A DNA stretch of 60,787 nucleotides from Bacteroidales bacterium UBA5371. GTDB lineage: Bacteria; Bacteroidota; Bacteroidia; Bacteroidales; P3. The DNA lies in NCBI GenBank assembly GCA_002407855.1, contig DHPF01000012.1, positions 262,061-322,847 of the forward strand, read 5' to 3'. The position numbers and the translations under genes are program-made. The notes beneath the pieces were generated by a model that was not told the DNA's origin, did not search any database, and saw only the letters and a list, made by a program, of their open reading frames with translations. Shown in pieces: positions 8,304-16,792 of this stretch (positions are counted from its first letter, which is position 1; each line of letters opens with the position of its first letter).

Positions 8304-9743
8304 TTAACGAGATATTATAATAAAACCTGTATCGCCATGTTTTTGACTTATAGTTTTCATAAAGCTATTTGCTTCTCTCATAGTACGGCGTGAACCATAG
8401 CTTACATAATAAATCGTCTTATCATCTCTGGTTTTGTTTATTATATAGCTATCATATCCTAAGCTTCTTGCCTTACGGGCTGCTTGTTGTGCGTTTGATC
8501 TGTTTTCAAAGGAGCCTCCAACAACATCAAAACCCAAGCGAGACACAGGCTGCATTAGAATAGGCGTAGAGTAATCTATTTCCGCTGTTGGTGCAGGGGG
8601 ATTATCCTTTTCTCCTGTTGGTTTTAAGACTTCTTCTTTTTGAACTGCTGGCTTAGAAGGAGCTTTTGTAGTCTTTTTATTTGCCTCTAAGTTTTCCTCT
8701 GTAAAAATTTCTGTAATTGTTTCGGTTGGGGTTTCTTCCATTACTTCTGTGGTTGGGGTAGCTATTGGAATAACTATTGTTGTTTGAGAGTCTTTTTCAC
8801 ATTTAGGAGTAATGAAATTATTTAGCTTATTAGTTATTGGATCTAATTCTCTATAATCTCTTGTCCAACACATATAATGAGCAAAAGCCAAGAAGCAACA
8901 CAATAATATTGCAAGCAGCACAATTGTAAATAAAATCTTCCAAATCAATTTATTTCTCTTTCTTCTTGCTTTTTTCTCTTTCTTTTCTTTTTTATATCTT
9001 TGTTCTGCTTTCTTACGGAATTTCTTGCTATTCTTGTAATTCAACGCACTGCAATCTGATTTATCTACACATTCTTCTCCGGACAATTCTTTTATCTCTT
9101 CTTTCTCTTTTGAGATTTCTTTAATCTCTTCTTCCTCTTCTATTAAAACTTCTCTTACTTCCTCTTTCTCTATTTCCAAAGGCTTTTCTTCTACAATTTC
9201 TTCTATTTTATCAATAATGACATCTTGCTTTGGTATTACTACTGGTTTAATTGGTTCCTCTATAATTGGAGTTGGGAGTTCTACATCAGGAGTTTTGGTT
9301 ACTATGGGTTTAATAAAATCTCCTTGCTCAAATGTTTTAACGGATTTAAGAGGAGAAAATGCAAAAGCACTATCTAATAGATTTAATCCTTGCGTAGTGG
9401 TAAAAAGATATTCACCAGTTTCACTCTTGGCTATTGTACCTAAGTCGCCCAATTTACAAGACTTAGACATTTTTATCTTTTCTTTGATGCTATCGGAGTA
9501 TTGATTAATCCATTTAATTGCAGTTTCAATGGTTATAAATTCATTCTTAGCCATATATTCTGCAAAGCCCAAATCATTATCCATATCCTTAGAAAAATAA
9601 ACCGTCCTACTTGGAGGTGTTAAAGTATTAGTTATTGGACTCATTGCAGCAGGAGTATATCTAACTTTAAAAGTCCCTATCCCAAGTAATTCTGCACTAT
9701 TATTCCTTTTTAAATATTCTAATAAACTTGCTGAAACATTCAT
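8304..9743 (-). CDS. HU/CCDC81-like domain protein with SPOR domain
   Basis: The architecture is: residues 1-140, two modules resembling the prokaryotic HU-CCDC81 domains (RNNSAELLGIGTFKVRYTPA, then a second KSCKLGDLGTIAKSETGEY unit); 150-230, Pro/Glu-rich linker; 240-266, strongly basic stretch; 267-288, one transmembrane helix; 290-400, Thr/Pro-rich linker; 400-479, a SPOR peptidoglycan-binding domain (FDVVGGSFENRSNAQQAA, Y-VSYG). It probably links something on the cytoplasmic side to denuded glycan at the division site. HU-like folds bind DNA in the classic family, but binding here is inference. This architecture is known in Bacteroidota. It lies 63 bp upstream of the M16 gene. Confidence 0.8.
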   Translation of the reverse strand: MNVSASLLEYLKRNNSAELLGIGTFKVRYTPAAMSPITNTLTPPSRTVYFSKDMDNDLGFAEYMAKNEFITIETAIKWINQYSDSIKEKIKMSKSCKLGDLGTIAKSETGEYLFTTTQGLNLLDSAFAFSPLKSVKTFEQGDFIKPIVTKTPDVELPTPIIEEPIKPVVIPKQDVIIDKIEEIVEEKPLEIEKEEVREVLIEEEEEIKEISKEKEEIKELSGEECVDKSDCSALNYKNSKKFRKKAEQRYKKEKKEKKARRKRNKLIWKILFTIVLLAILLCCFLAFAHYMCWTRDYRELDPITNKLNNFITPKCEKDSQTTIVIPIATPTTEVMEETPTETITEIFTEENLEANKKTTKAPSKPAVQKEEVLKPTGEKDNPPAPTAEIDYSTPILMQPVSRLGFDVVGGSFENRSNAQQAARKARSLGYDSYIINKTRDDKTIYYVSYGSRRTMREANSFMKTISQKHGDTGFIIISR

Positions 9744-9754
9744 ATCTTTTTCTT

Positions 9755-10525
9755 TTATTGATTATCTATATATTTATTTAATTTATCCAAGTCTTCCATA
9801 GTATCTATTCCTATACTATCAAACTCTGTTATATTCACTTTTATTTTATAGCCTTCTTCCAACCAACGCAATTGCTCCAAGGCTTCTATTCTTTCTAATT
9901 TTGAAGGATAGAGCTTTACTATACTTTTCAGAATTTCTGGCTTATAGGCATACAAGCCAATATGCTTATAGTATTGCCCCTTTGCAATTCCATATTCTAA
10001 GGTTTCCTCCCTATCGTAAGGAATAACGGAACGTGAGAAGTAAAGAGCCTCTTTGGTTTCTCCAAAGACAACCTTAACAACATTGGGTGAAGTCAAATTG
10101 TCTACTGTCTCAATAACCCTGCAAAGAGTCGCAATCTGAGTTGTTTGGTCTGCAAACAACTCTATCACTTGAAGCAATTGCTCTTTCATAATTAAAGGTT
10201 CATCACCTTGTATATTTACAATAATATCATAGTATTCTTGATTCTCTTCTAAAATACTTAATACCTCATTACATCGTTCAGTTCCGCAAGAATGGTTAGT
10301 ATTGGTCATTAAAGCCTCATAGCCATATCTTTTAACAGTATCATAAATTTGACGATTATCAGTTGCAACAACTACCTTATCAAACAAACCACTCTCAACC
10401 ACTCTTTCATATACGCAAATAACCATTTCTTTGCCTCCAATCTTAGCTAATGGCTTACCGGGGAAACGAGTAGACGAGTATCGTGAAGGAATAACTCCTA
10501 AAACCTTTTGTTTAATATTCTCCAT
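9755..10525 (-). CDS. kdsB: 3-deoxy-manno-octulosonate cytidylyltransferase
   Basis: It makes CMP-Kdo from CTP and Kdo, which activates Kdo for the LPS inner core. The nucleotide-binding signature SRYSSTRFPGKPL is at residues 14-26, and NIQGDEPLI lies near the middle. The 256-residue length matches KdsB. It is cytoplasmic. It lies 11 bp upstream of the HU/SPOR gene and 14 bp downstream of the deoxynucleoside kinase, so probably in one transcript. It shows that the cell makes Kdo-containing lipid A. Confidence 0.97.
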   Translation of the reverse strand: MENIKQKVLGVIPSRYSSTRFPGKPLAKIGGKEMVICVYERVVESGLFDKVVVATDNRQIYDTVKRYGYEALMTNTNHSCGTERCNEVLSILEENQEYYDIIVNIQGDEPLIMKEQLLQVIELFADQTTQIATLCRVIETVDNLTSPNVVKVVFGETKEALYFSRSVIPYDREETLEYGIAKGQYYKHIGLYAYKPEILKSIVKLYPSKLERIEALEQLRWLEEGYKIKVNITEFDSIGIDTMEDLDKLNKYIDNQ

Positions 10526-10539
10526 ATTCTTTCTACTTA

Positions 10540-11166
10540 TCAGAACAGACCATTTATTTCTGCATTAATCTTTTCAATAACAAGTCCTACATCCAATTTA
10601 TTGGCAGCAAAATCTAAATCATCTACATCAATTATTAATAGTTTCCCAGCATCATATTGTTCAATCCACTTATCGTATCTTTCATTCAAAGAAGTAATGT
10701 AATCTAACCTAATTGCACTTTCGTATTCCCTACCTCTTTTTTGTATATTTCTAATTAGGGCAGGCACAGATGCTTTGAGATAAATTAATAAATCGGGAGG
10801 TTGTATAAAAGAATTCAAAAGCTCAAACATATCCAAATACGTTTCATAATCTTTCGTTGCCATAAGTCCCATAGCGTGAAGATTGGGAGCAAAAATATAA
10901 GCATCTTCATACAAAGTTCTGTCTTGAATAATATTCTTGTACATTTTCCTATTTTCAATCAAATTGCGAAAACGTTTATTAAGGAAATATATTTGCAGAT
11001 TAAAACTCCACCTACGCATATCATCGTAGAAATTTGACAAATAAGGGTTGTCATCAACCTGTTCAAAAACTGAATTCCATCTAAAATGCTTAGCTAAAAG
11101 CTCAGTTAAAGTAGTTTTTCCACTGCCAATATTTCCTGCAATTGCTATGTGCATACAAAATTCCAT
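10540..11166 (-). CDS. Deoxynucleoside kinase (dGK/dAK/dCK family)
   Basis: It phosphorylates deoxynucleosides in the salvage pathway to dNTPs. The P-loop GNIGSGKT is at 11-18; the later FEQVDDNPYLSNFYDDMRRWSF region holds the conserved acidic and DR-like substrate-binding residues, and RTLYEDAYIF follows. The length of 208 residues is normal. Homologues usually begin MHIAIAGNIG, so Met5 (ATG at 11154) may be the real start rather than the ATG at 11166. The -7 element at 11182-11189 allows either. The specific base preference cannot be read from the sequence. Confidence 0.92.
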   Translation of the reverse strand: MEFCMHIAIAGNIGSGKTTLTELLAKHFRWNSVFEQVDDNPYLSNFYDDMRRWSFNLQIYFLNKRFRNLIENRKMYKNIIQDRTLYEDAYIFAPNLHAMGLMATKDYETYLDMFELLNSFIQPPDLLIYLKASVPALIRNIQKRGREYESAIRLDYITSLNERYDKWIEQYDAGKLLIIDVDDLDFAANKLDVGLVIEKINAEINGLF

Positions 11167-11181
11167 TTATCAATTAACTTA

Positions 11182-11189
11182 CAAAGGTA
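11182..11189 (-). promoter_or_regulatory. -7 element for the deoxynucleoside kinase operon
   Basis: TACCTTTG on the minus strand matches TAnnTTTG and lies 16 bp from the upstream ATG. It is back to back with the promoter of the thioesterase gene. Confidence 0.55.
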
Positions 11190-11230
11190 GAAAAAATATT
11201 TTTAATAACATTATTGTTTAAAAAAAAACA

Positions 11231-11238
11231 TAATTTTG
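11231..11238 (+). promoter_or_regulatory. -7 element for the acyl-CoA thioesterase gene
   Basis: TAATTTTG fits TAnnTTTG, with a TTG 15 bp upstream as a possible -33 box. It gives a leader of about 25 nt before the ATG at 11271. Confidence 0.5.
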
Positions 11239-11270
11239 CAAACATAAAACAACTTTAAAAATAAGGGAAA

Positions 11271-11705
11271 ATGGCTTTAGAAAAGATAATAACTTATAAG
11301 ATGATTAAGTCCGAAGATTTGAATCATCACGGAACATTATTTGCAGGACGTTGTGCAGAATGGTTTGTTGAAGCATCATTTATAGCTGCTGGAAATAAGC
11401 TAAACCCAAAGCATATTGTATGTTTAAAGGTTCACGGATTAGAATTTTTGCATCCTATGCGATTAGGTAACATACTTGGATTTGAAAGTCAGATAGTTCA
11501 TGTAGGTAAAACATCTCTAACTGTTTATACTAAGATTCATGAAATAAAAACAGCCGAAACAAAACGATTAGACGGGTTTATTACTTTTTGTTATGTTGAT
11601 AGTAATTCCAAACCTATTCCACATAATCTTAAATTAGATATTAAAACAGAGGAAGAAAAGCTCCTCAATCAGAAAGCAGCCGAACTATTGCAAAGAAGAA
11701 ATTAA
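11271..11705 (+). CDS. Acyl-CoA thioesterase, hotdog fold (YciA-like)
   Basis: It hydrolyses acyl-CoA to free acid and CoA. The hotdog helix is recognisable: NHHGTLFAG at 18-26, then CAEWFVEASFIAA (28-40), where YciA-type enzymes have NxxGxLxGGxxxxWxD. The C-terminal half, VHVGKTSLTVYTKI, forms the remaining strands. The length of 144 residues is usual. It stands alone between divergent promoters and the convergent restriction gene, whose stop codon it overlaps by 4 bp. The substrate range is not deducible. Confidence 0.88.
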   Translation: MALEKIITYKMIKSEDLNHHGTLFAGRCAEWFVEASFIAAGNKLNPKHIVCLKVHGLEFLHPMRLGNILGFESQIVHVGKTSLTVYTKIHEIKTAETKRLDGFITFCYVDSNSKPIPHNLKLDIKTEEEKLLNQKAAELLQRRN

Positions 11706-12409
11706 ATACTTTCTATATAGTGGCAAATTTTAACTATAAAATCATTATAATCATTATAAATTACATTTTTCTTAAAGCTATACTTTTGAGAAGAAAACTC
11801 AATTAAATTCTTATTTTTCAAGTAGTAATTTTTATATTCTTCTTTATTAGTTATTTTGCTTATATCACATTCAGGTATTTTCACAATACATATTAATGTT
11901 TTATTAGGAGTGTGTAAATAAACATCAATATTATCATCTGAAAGTGTGATGTATTTTTTAATATGATGGTTTTTAATTTCCTCCCATTTACTAATTTCTT
12001 GTTTTTTATTGTAATATGGTAATTTTTCAGGCATAACAAATACTTGGAAGTATGGGATATTTGCACATCTAATATTTGCAGTTTCTCCTAACATATTCTC
12101 AAAATAATTATTTGAATTTTGACCATAATTACTCATTACAAACTTAACAGCAATACCTGCCACTATCTCATCATCCTTTAAAATTGCTATATCAGCCTTC
12201 TTATTAATATAGCGACCTATAATATTTTTTTCTTTATTACTAGTATAACCTAAAGAGTAAAAAGAATAAGATCTATTATTTAGTCTTTTCTCCAAGTCTT
12301 TTGAAATAGCGCCATGCAATATCTTTAATTTTTCATTACTCCTTGGGTGCGTAGACAAATATTTTTCAAACGCATCTTTAATAATCTGCAAAAAGTTCAA
12401 ATTGTTCAT
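11702..12409 (-). CDS. Putative type II restriction endonuclease partner
   Basis: I do not recognise a close family. The case is built on context and a possible PD-(D/E)xK core. It overlaps the 3' end of the DNA methyltransferase gene by 32 bp in the same direction, the usual M-then-R arrangement. In residues 63-110, IIGRYINKKADIAI is followed by IVAGIAVKF: Asp73 and Lys89 could be the catalytic D...xK pair. The residue two before Lys89 is Ala, not Asp/Glu, so the second acid would have to come from the next helix (Glu104 or Glu109 in ENMLGE). The gene is very rich in Asn, Lys and Ile. It could instead be a degraded or non-nuclease partner. Confidence 0.6.
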   Translation of the reverse strand: MNNLNFLQIIKDAFEKYLSTHPRSNEKLKILHGAISKDLEKRLNNRSYSFYSLGYTSNKEKNIIGRYINKKADIAILKDDEIVAGIAVKFVMSNYGQNSNNYFENMLGETANIRCANIPYFQVFVMPEKLPYYNKKQEISKWEEIKNHHIKKYITLSDDNIDVYLHTPNKTLICIVKIPECDISKITNKEEYKNYYLKNKNLIEFSSQKYSFKKNVIYNDYNDFIVKICHYIESI

Positions 12410-13853
12410 TTTTATTCATTGTATTATTTAAAATATCATACTTATAATCTAAATATTTCTGTAAATCTTTTGAAGAAAATGTATAATAACCTCCGCTTTT
12501 ATATTTTGATAATAATGATACATAGTTTACAAAATCATCATTTATTAACATATCTTCAAGAACTTCTTTATTTATTGATGTAAGGATATACAAACCACTA
12601 TAAACAGCTGTTCCTCTTTCACAATAGTTTATTTTTATATCACTTTTATCTCTCAAAAGAGTATTAATAGCAATTTTATCTTTTTTTATATCTTTTATTC
12701 CTTGTGAACGTCCATAAGCCCACCATTGGGAATTCCTTTCTAAACTTCTACTTTGTAGTTTTTGTTTATGCTTTATGTAATAATCTTTTAAAGATGTTTT
12801 TTTTTCTATCTCTTCAAAACTTATAAGAGTATTGTCTTTATAAGGGAAAATACAGTATTTCCACTTGCCTGTTGAAGCTTTTATTATTGGAACAACAAAA
12901 TCTGAAAACTCAAACTCTCCAATAAAAAACTCATCAAACAGAGTTGCAAAACCATTTTTAACTTCAAAATATTTTTTTTTAGTTGTGTAGGTTAAAATTT
13001 CTTTAAGCATTTGCAATTCTTCTTTTGTGCCAAAAACAAATTTATTTTCTATAAAAATTTCTTTTGATGTTAGAGTATTAACAAAATATGGAATTAGATT
13101 GTCATTATCGTATAAGAAAAATTCAATTTCATTCTTTATTTTATTGTTTTCTATAACTACAATTGTTGTATATGTTGTGGCTTCAAAAGGTTGAAAATGC
13201 TTTAAATCAACAATCTTACTTAACTTATTCGTTCTAAATAAATAATTTCTAAAGCTACTGCCTGCAATACTATTATAAAATGAACTCGGAGTAATATAAC
13301 CTAATTTACCATCTTTTTTAAGCATATTAATACCTATTTCATAGAAGACAAGATAAATATCTGTCATCCCAGAGGAGCAGAAAGAGAATGTTTTAAGTCT
13401 ATCGTACTGTTCTTTCAAATTATGAACTCTTACATAGGGAGGATTTCCTACGACAAAATCCATTTGTCCATTATATCTATCTACATATAATGTATCATTA
13501 CAGCAAATATCCCAGTTCACACCTATAAGATTATATCTTGCAACTAATAAATCTACTCTTTGTCTACATTTTTCTACTTCGTTATTATCTATTTCTATAC
13601 CATGAATATATTCTTCTAAATCTTCTTTTAATCCTTTTGAAGATGAGTTTTCTTTAATATAAGCTTCGCAATACCTTTCAACAAATTCAACAATAAAGGC
13701 TCCATCACCACAACTATTATCTATAATGTGTTTTTTAATAATATCATTACCGTAATAACCGACTAAATCCAAGATATTTTTCACAATATAACTTGGGGTA
13801 TAAAATCTGCCATGTTGCTTTTTAACACTTATATTAGAATCTTCAACAAACAT
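12378..13853 (-). CDS. N6-adenine DNA methyltransferase (type II RM)
   Basis: It transfers a methyl group from S-adenosylmethionine to adenine in a specific site, protecting host DNA. It has the N-terminal HGRFYTP motif (14-20) seen in gamma-class and BREX/type II enzymes, motif I DNSCGDGAF (45-53) for SAM binding, and the catalytic NPPY at 137-140. The remaining 350 residues form the target-recognition part (KNGFATLFDEFF, SGLYILTS). The length of 491 is normal for M.TaqI-like enzymes. It is followed by a 32-bp overlapping putative nuclease. The pair looks more A/T-rich than its neighbours and sits as a two-gene insert, so horizontal gain is likely. Confidence 0.9.
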   Translation of the reverse strand: MFVEDSNISVKKQHGRFYTPSYIVKNILDLVGYYGNDIIKKHIIDNSCGDGAFIVEFVERYCEAYIKENSSSKGLKEDLEEYIHGIEIDNNEVEKCRQRVDLLVARYNLIGVNWDICCNDTLYVDRYNGQMDFVVGNPPYVRVHNLKEQYDRLKTFSFCSSGMTDIYLVFYEIGINMLKKDGKLGYITPSSFYNSIAGSSFRNYLFRTNKLSKIVDLKHFQPFEATTYTTIVVIENNKIKNEIEFFLYDNDNLIPYFVNTLTSKEIFIENKFVFGTKEELQMLKEILTYTTKKKYFEVKNGFATLFDEFFIGEFEFSDFVVPIIKASTGKWKYCIFPYKDNTLISFEEIEKKTSLKDYYIKHKQKLQSRSLERNSQWWAYGRSQGIKDIKKDKIAINTLLRDKSDIKINYCERGTAVYSGLYILTSINKEVLEDMLINDDFVNYVSLLSKYKSGGYYTFSSKDLQKYLDYKYDILNNTMNKNEQFELFADY

Positions 13854-13888
13854 ATTTTCAATTTACAATTTCACAATCTTATATTTTG

Positions 13889-13896
13889 CAAAGTTA
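13889..13896 (-). promoter_or_regulatory. -7 element for the restriction-modification genes
   Basis: TAACTTTG on the minus strand fits TAnnTTTG and lies 35 bp upstream of the methyltransferase ATG. No clear -33 box was seen. Confidence 0.45.
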
Positions 13897-13991
13897 AAAA
13901 TAAATAATAACTTTATTTCAATTTCATATTAATAATTCTTAGCAAATGATTTATTTAATTAATATTAAAACTAATATTTCTCAAAAGAGAT

Positions 13992-14117
13992 TTAAGAATA
14001 ATTTATTGAGATTTGATTTGCACAAATTATATCTTAGTTATAATTTATTGAAACTTGATTCTAATTTATTAGAACTTGATTCTAATTTATTGAAACTTGA
14101 TTCTAATTATATTATAG
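13992..14117 (+). repeat. TTGATTCTAA array B, 3 clear and 3 degenerate 21-bp units
   Basis: Clear cores start at 14055, 14076 and 14097. The 21-bp register extends upstream through degenerate units at 14034, 14013 and 13992. A 65-codon frame (13946-14143) reads through all six as heptads of the type LDSNLLK; I regard it as probably not translated. One inverted core (TTAGAATCAA) lies near 14169-14178. The array lies in the divergent gap between the restriction-modification operon and glnS (13854-14427). The rest of that gap holds only the two promoters. Confidence 0.9.
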
Positions 14118-14379
14118 TTCATACTCAAGATAAAATACTATAAAGTAAGATAAACAAATTAGAATAGATTAGAATCAATTTTTAAGGGGATTATAATTTA
14201 TTTTGATAAAATATGAAATTTACTCTATACGACTAAGAGGTTTGCTTATATTTTTATGATGAGTTTTATTTATATTTTATTATACTTAAATATATTGTTT
14301 TACAATTAATTAAAGCTTTTGATAAAGAAAAATTCTCAATTATTAGTTTATAAGTGTTTCTTTTTCACAATAAAAAACG

Positions 14380-14387
14380 TATTTTTG
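14380..14387 (+). promoter_or_regulatory. -7 element for glnS
   Basis: TATTTTTG fits TAnnTTTG and lies 40 bp upstream of the glnS ATG. Only a weak TTTC/TTTT match is found in the -33 region. Confidence 0.5.
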
Positions 14388-14427
14388 CAGATTATCATTA
14401 ATATTTTTATTTTTTAATACTTTACAA

Positions 14428-16107
14428 ATGGAAGTTCAAACAGAAAAAGCAGAAAAACCTTCATTGAATTTTTTAGAAGAAATTATTGAGAATGATCTCA
14501 AAAATGGCATTCATAAAAGTATTTTAACTCGTTTTCCTCCTGAACCTAATGGGTATCTACATATAGGTCATGCAAAGAGTATTTGTTTGAATTTCGGCTT
14601 AGCTATAAAGTATGGTGGCAAAACTAATCTTAGGTTTGATGATACTAATCCTACGAAGGAAGATGTTGAATATGTTGATAGTATTAAAGAAGATATTCAA
14701 TGGTTAGGTTTTCAATGGGCAAACGAATTCTATGCCTCCGACTACTTTGAACAACTCTACGATTGGGCTATCCTACTTATTAAGAAAGGACTTGCTTATG
14801 TTGATGATCAAACCTTGGAAGAAATCCGTTTGAATCGTGGTACTGTTCAAGAGGCAGGAAAAGATAGTCCATTCAGAAATCGTTCTATTGAAGAGAATTT
14901 AATGCTCTTTCAAGAGATGCGGGATGGTAAATATAAAGATGGGGAAAAGATTTTAAGAGCTAAAATAGATATGGCTCATTCTAATATGCATATGCGCGAC
15001 CCTATTATGTATCGTATTTTGCATTCTGAACATCATCGCACCGGAAACAAATGGTGCATTTATCCGATGTACGATTATGCACATGGCGAATCGGATTCTA
15101 TTGAGAAAATTACCCATTCTATTTGCACCTTAGAGTTTGATGTTCATCGTCCTTTGTACGATTGGTTTATTGAGAAATTAGATATATTCCCTTCTCATCA
15201 ATATGAGTTTGCTCGTTTAAATCTTTCCTATACTATAATGAGTAAGAGGAAGCTTTTACAATTAGTTAAAGAAAACTATGTTAATGGTTGGGATGATGCT
15301 CGTATGCCTACTATCTGTGGGCTTCGCCGAAGAGGTTATACGCCTGAAAGTATTAGGAATTTCTGTGATAATATTGGCGTGGCTAAAAGGGATAATGTTA
15401 TTGACGTTGGGCGTTTGGAATTTGCTTTAAGGGAAGACCTAAACAAGAGAGCTAATCGCGTTATGGCTGTTATTAACCCTGTGAAATTGATTATTGATAA
15501 TTATCCAGAAGACTTAGCAGAAGAGCTTGAGGCAATAAACAATCCTGAGGACGAAACTGCTGGAACAAGAATGCTTCCTTTCTCTAAAGAGTTATTTATT
15601 GAGAGGGACGATTTTATGGAAAATCCCCCTAAGAAGTATTTCCGATTATCTATTGGGCAAGAAGTAAGGCTTCGTTACGCATATTTTATTACCTGTACTT
15701 CTATTGAAAAGGATAGTGATGGAAATATAACTGTCATTCATTGCACCTACGATCCTGCTTCTAAGGGAGGCAATTCGCCTGATGGAAGAAAGGTTAAGGG
15801 GACTATACATTGGGTTTGTGCTAAGAGCTGCTTGGAAGCTGAGGTTCGCTTATTTGACAGGCTATTTAAAGATGAAATGCCTGAAAAAACAGAAGAGGGA
15901 AAGACATTCTTAGATAACTTAAATCCTAATTCCTTAACAATTGTTCCTAATGCTAAAATAGAGCCTTCTTTGAAAAATGCTAAGCATTTGGATAAATTCC
16001 AATTCGAGCGACTTGGATATTTTAGTGTTGATTATGACTCAAAAGAAGAGAAATTAGTGTTCAATCGTACTTGTACCTTAAAAGATTCTTGGACAAAACA
16101 AAATTAA
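14428..16107 (+). CDS. glnS: Glutaminyl-tRNA synthetase
   Basis: It charges tRNA-Gln with glutamine in the cytoplasm. It is a class I enzyme with PPEPNGYLHIGHAKS (37-51, containing the HIGH motif) and the KMSKS-equivalent MSKRK at 271-275. GlnRS-specific elements include RFDDTNP and IYPMYDYAHGESDSIE, followed by the anticodon-binding beta-barrels to residue 559. It heads a three-gene plus-strand run with an outer-membrane protein (7 bp gap) and a nucleotidyltransferase. Confidence 0.97.
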   Translation: MEVQTEKAEKPSLNFLEEIIENDLKNGIHKSILTRFPPEPNGYLHIGHAKSICLNFGLAIKYGGKTNLRFDDTNPTKEDVEYVDSIKEDIQWLGFQWANEFYASDYFEQLYDWAILLIKKGLAYVDDQTLEEIRLNRGTVQEAGKDSPFRNRSIEENLMLFQEMRDGKYKDGEKILRAKIDMAHSNMHMRDPIMYRILHSEHHRTGNKWCIYPMYDYAHGESDSIEKITHSICTLEFDVHRPLYDWFIEKLDIFPSHQYEFARLNLSYTIMSKRKLLQLVKENYVNGWDDARMPTICGLRRRGYTPESIRNFCDNIGVAKRDNVIDVGRLEFALREDLNKRANRVMAVINPVKLIIDNYPEDLAEELEAINNPEDETAGTRMLPFSKELFIERDDFMENPPKKYFRLSIGQEVRLRYAYFITCTSIEKDSDGNITVIHCTYDPASKGGNSPDGRKVKGTIHWVCAKSCLEAEVRLFDRLFKDEMPEKTEEGKTFLDNLNPNSLTIVPNAKIEPSLKNAKHLDKFQFERLGYFSVDYDSKEEKLVFNRTCTLKDSWTKQN

Positions 16108-16114
16108 ATTTACT

Positions 16115-16789
16115 ATGAAAAAGATTTGTATTATATTATTAGTTTCCTTAGTTTTTTTAAGTCAGAACTTATTTTCGCAAGAGCGTCATCGTTTAACAAG
16201 AAGTAAAGAACCATATGATATTTTCTATACCTTTAAACCCTATTATTTAATTCCTAAGGGAACTTTCTTACCTAAAAACTATAATTTAGGAGCTGGAATG
16301 AATTTTGGCTTAGAGTATCAGTTTCAAGAAGCACAAATAGGTCTTGGAGTAGAGTTAGGCTATGCTTACCTCAATCCAAATACCTACAAAATAAGGTATC
16401 TACCTAAGAAATATTTATTTGCAGCTCATCAGGTGCCTTTTTCAATTTATGCAAATGCTTATTTTCATAATCAAGAGTCTTATTATAATTTCTGGGATAG
16501 ATTAAAGCCTTATTTTGGATTTGGACTTAGTGCTATTTGGGGGCGTTACGATTATAGTTTAAGTAATAGCGATAATAGGCAAGACGATGTTTTTGGATAC
16601 TATTTAAGAGATTATGAAGGTCAATCAGGAATTCGTGTTGGTTTTTTGCAGAAATTGGGTCTTTTGATTGCAGGAGACAATCAGGCTTTTGGCTTTGAAT
16701 TTGGATACCAACACTATTTCGCTTGGGATAGATTAGAGCCGCAAAGACATATTACATATGGATTTACTTATATCTATATAATACAATAG
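16115..16789 (+). CDS. Exported beta-barrel-like outer-membrane protein
   Basis: I do not recognise a named family. A signal peptide is clear (MKKICIILLVSLVFLSQNLF, cleavage near SQ at 21-22). The rest is rich in aromatic residues with alternating strands and Gly turns (GAGMNFGLEYQF, QIGLGVELGYAY, GFEFGYQHYF), and ends in an aromatic strand, YGFTYIYIIQ, as 8- to 10-strand barrels do. The length of 224 residues fits. It lies 7 bp after glnS and 3 bp before the nucleotidyltransferase, so it is cotranscribed. The function is unknown. Confidence 0.65.
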   Translation: MKKICIILLVSLVFLSQNLFSQERHRLTRSKEPYDIFYTFKPYYLIPKGTFLPKNYNLGAGMNFGLEYQFQEAQIGLGVELGYAYLNPNTYKIRYLPKKYLFAAHQVPFSIYANAYFHNQESYYNFWDRLKPYFGFGLSAIWGRYDYSLSNSDNRQDDVFGYYLRDYEGQSGIRVGFLQKLGLLIAGDNQAFGFEFGYQHYFAWDRLEPQRHITYGFTYIYIIQ

Positions 16790-16792
16790 CTA

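Noticed and set aside
8135..8320. Plus-strand frame with a hydrophobic C-terminus near the M16 gene start
   Set aside because: Most of it is antisense to the M16 coding region, it has no promoter, and it has no recognisable domain.
13946..14143. 65-codon frame as a real gene
   Set aside because: It consists mainly of the noncoding repeat family, has no promoter or ribosome-binding support, and the other arrays do not encode a protein. Kept as a finding only.
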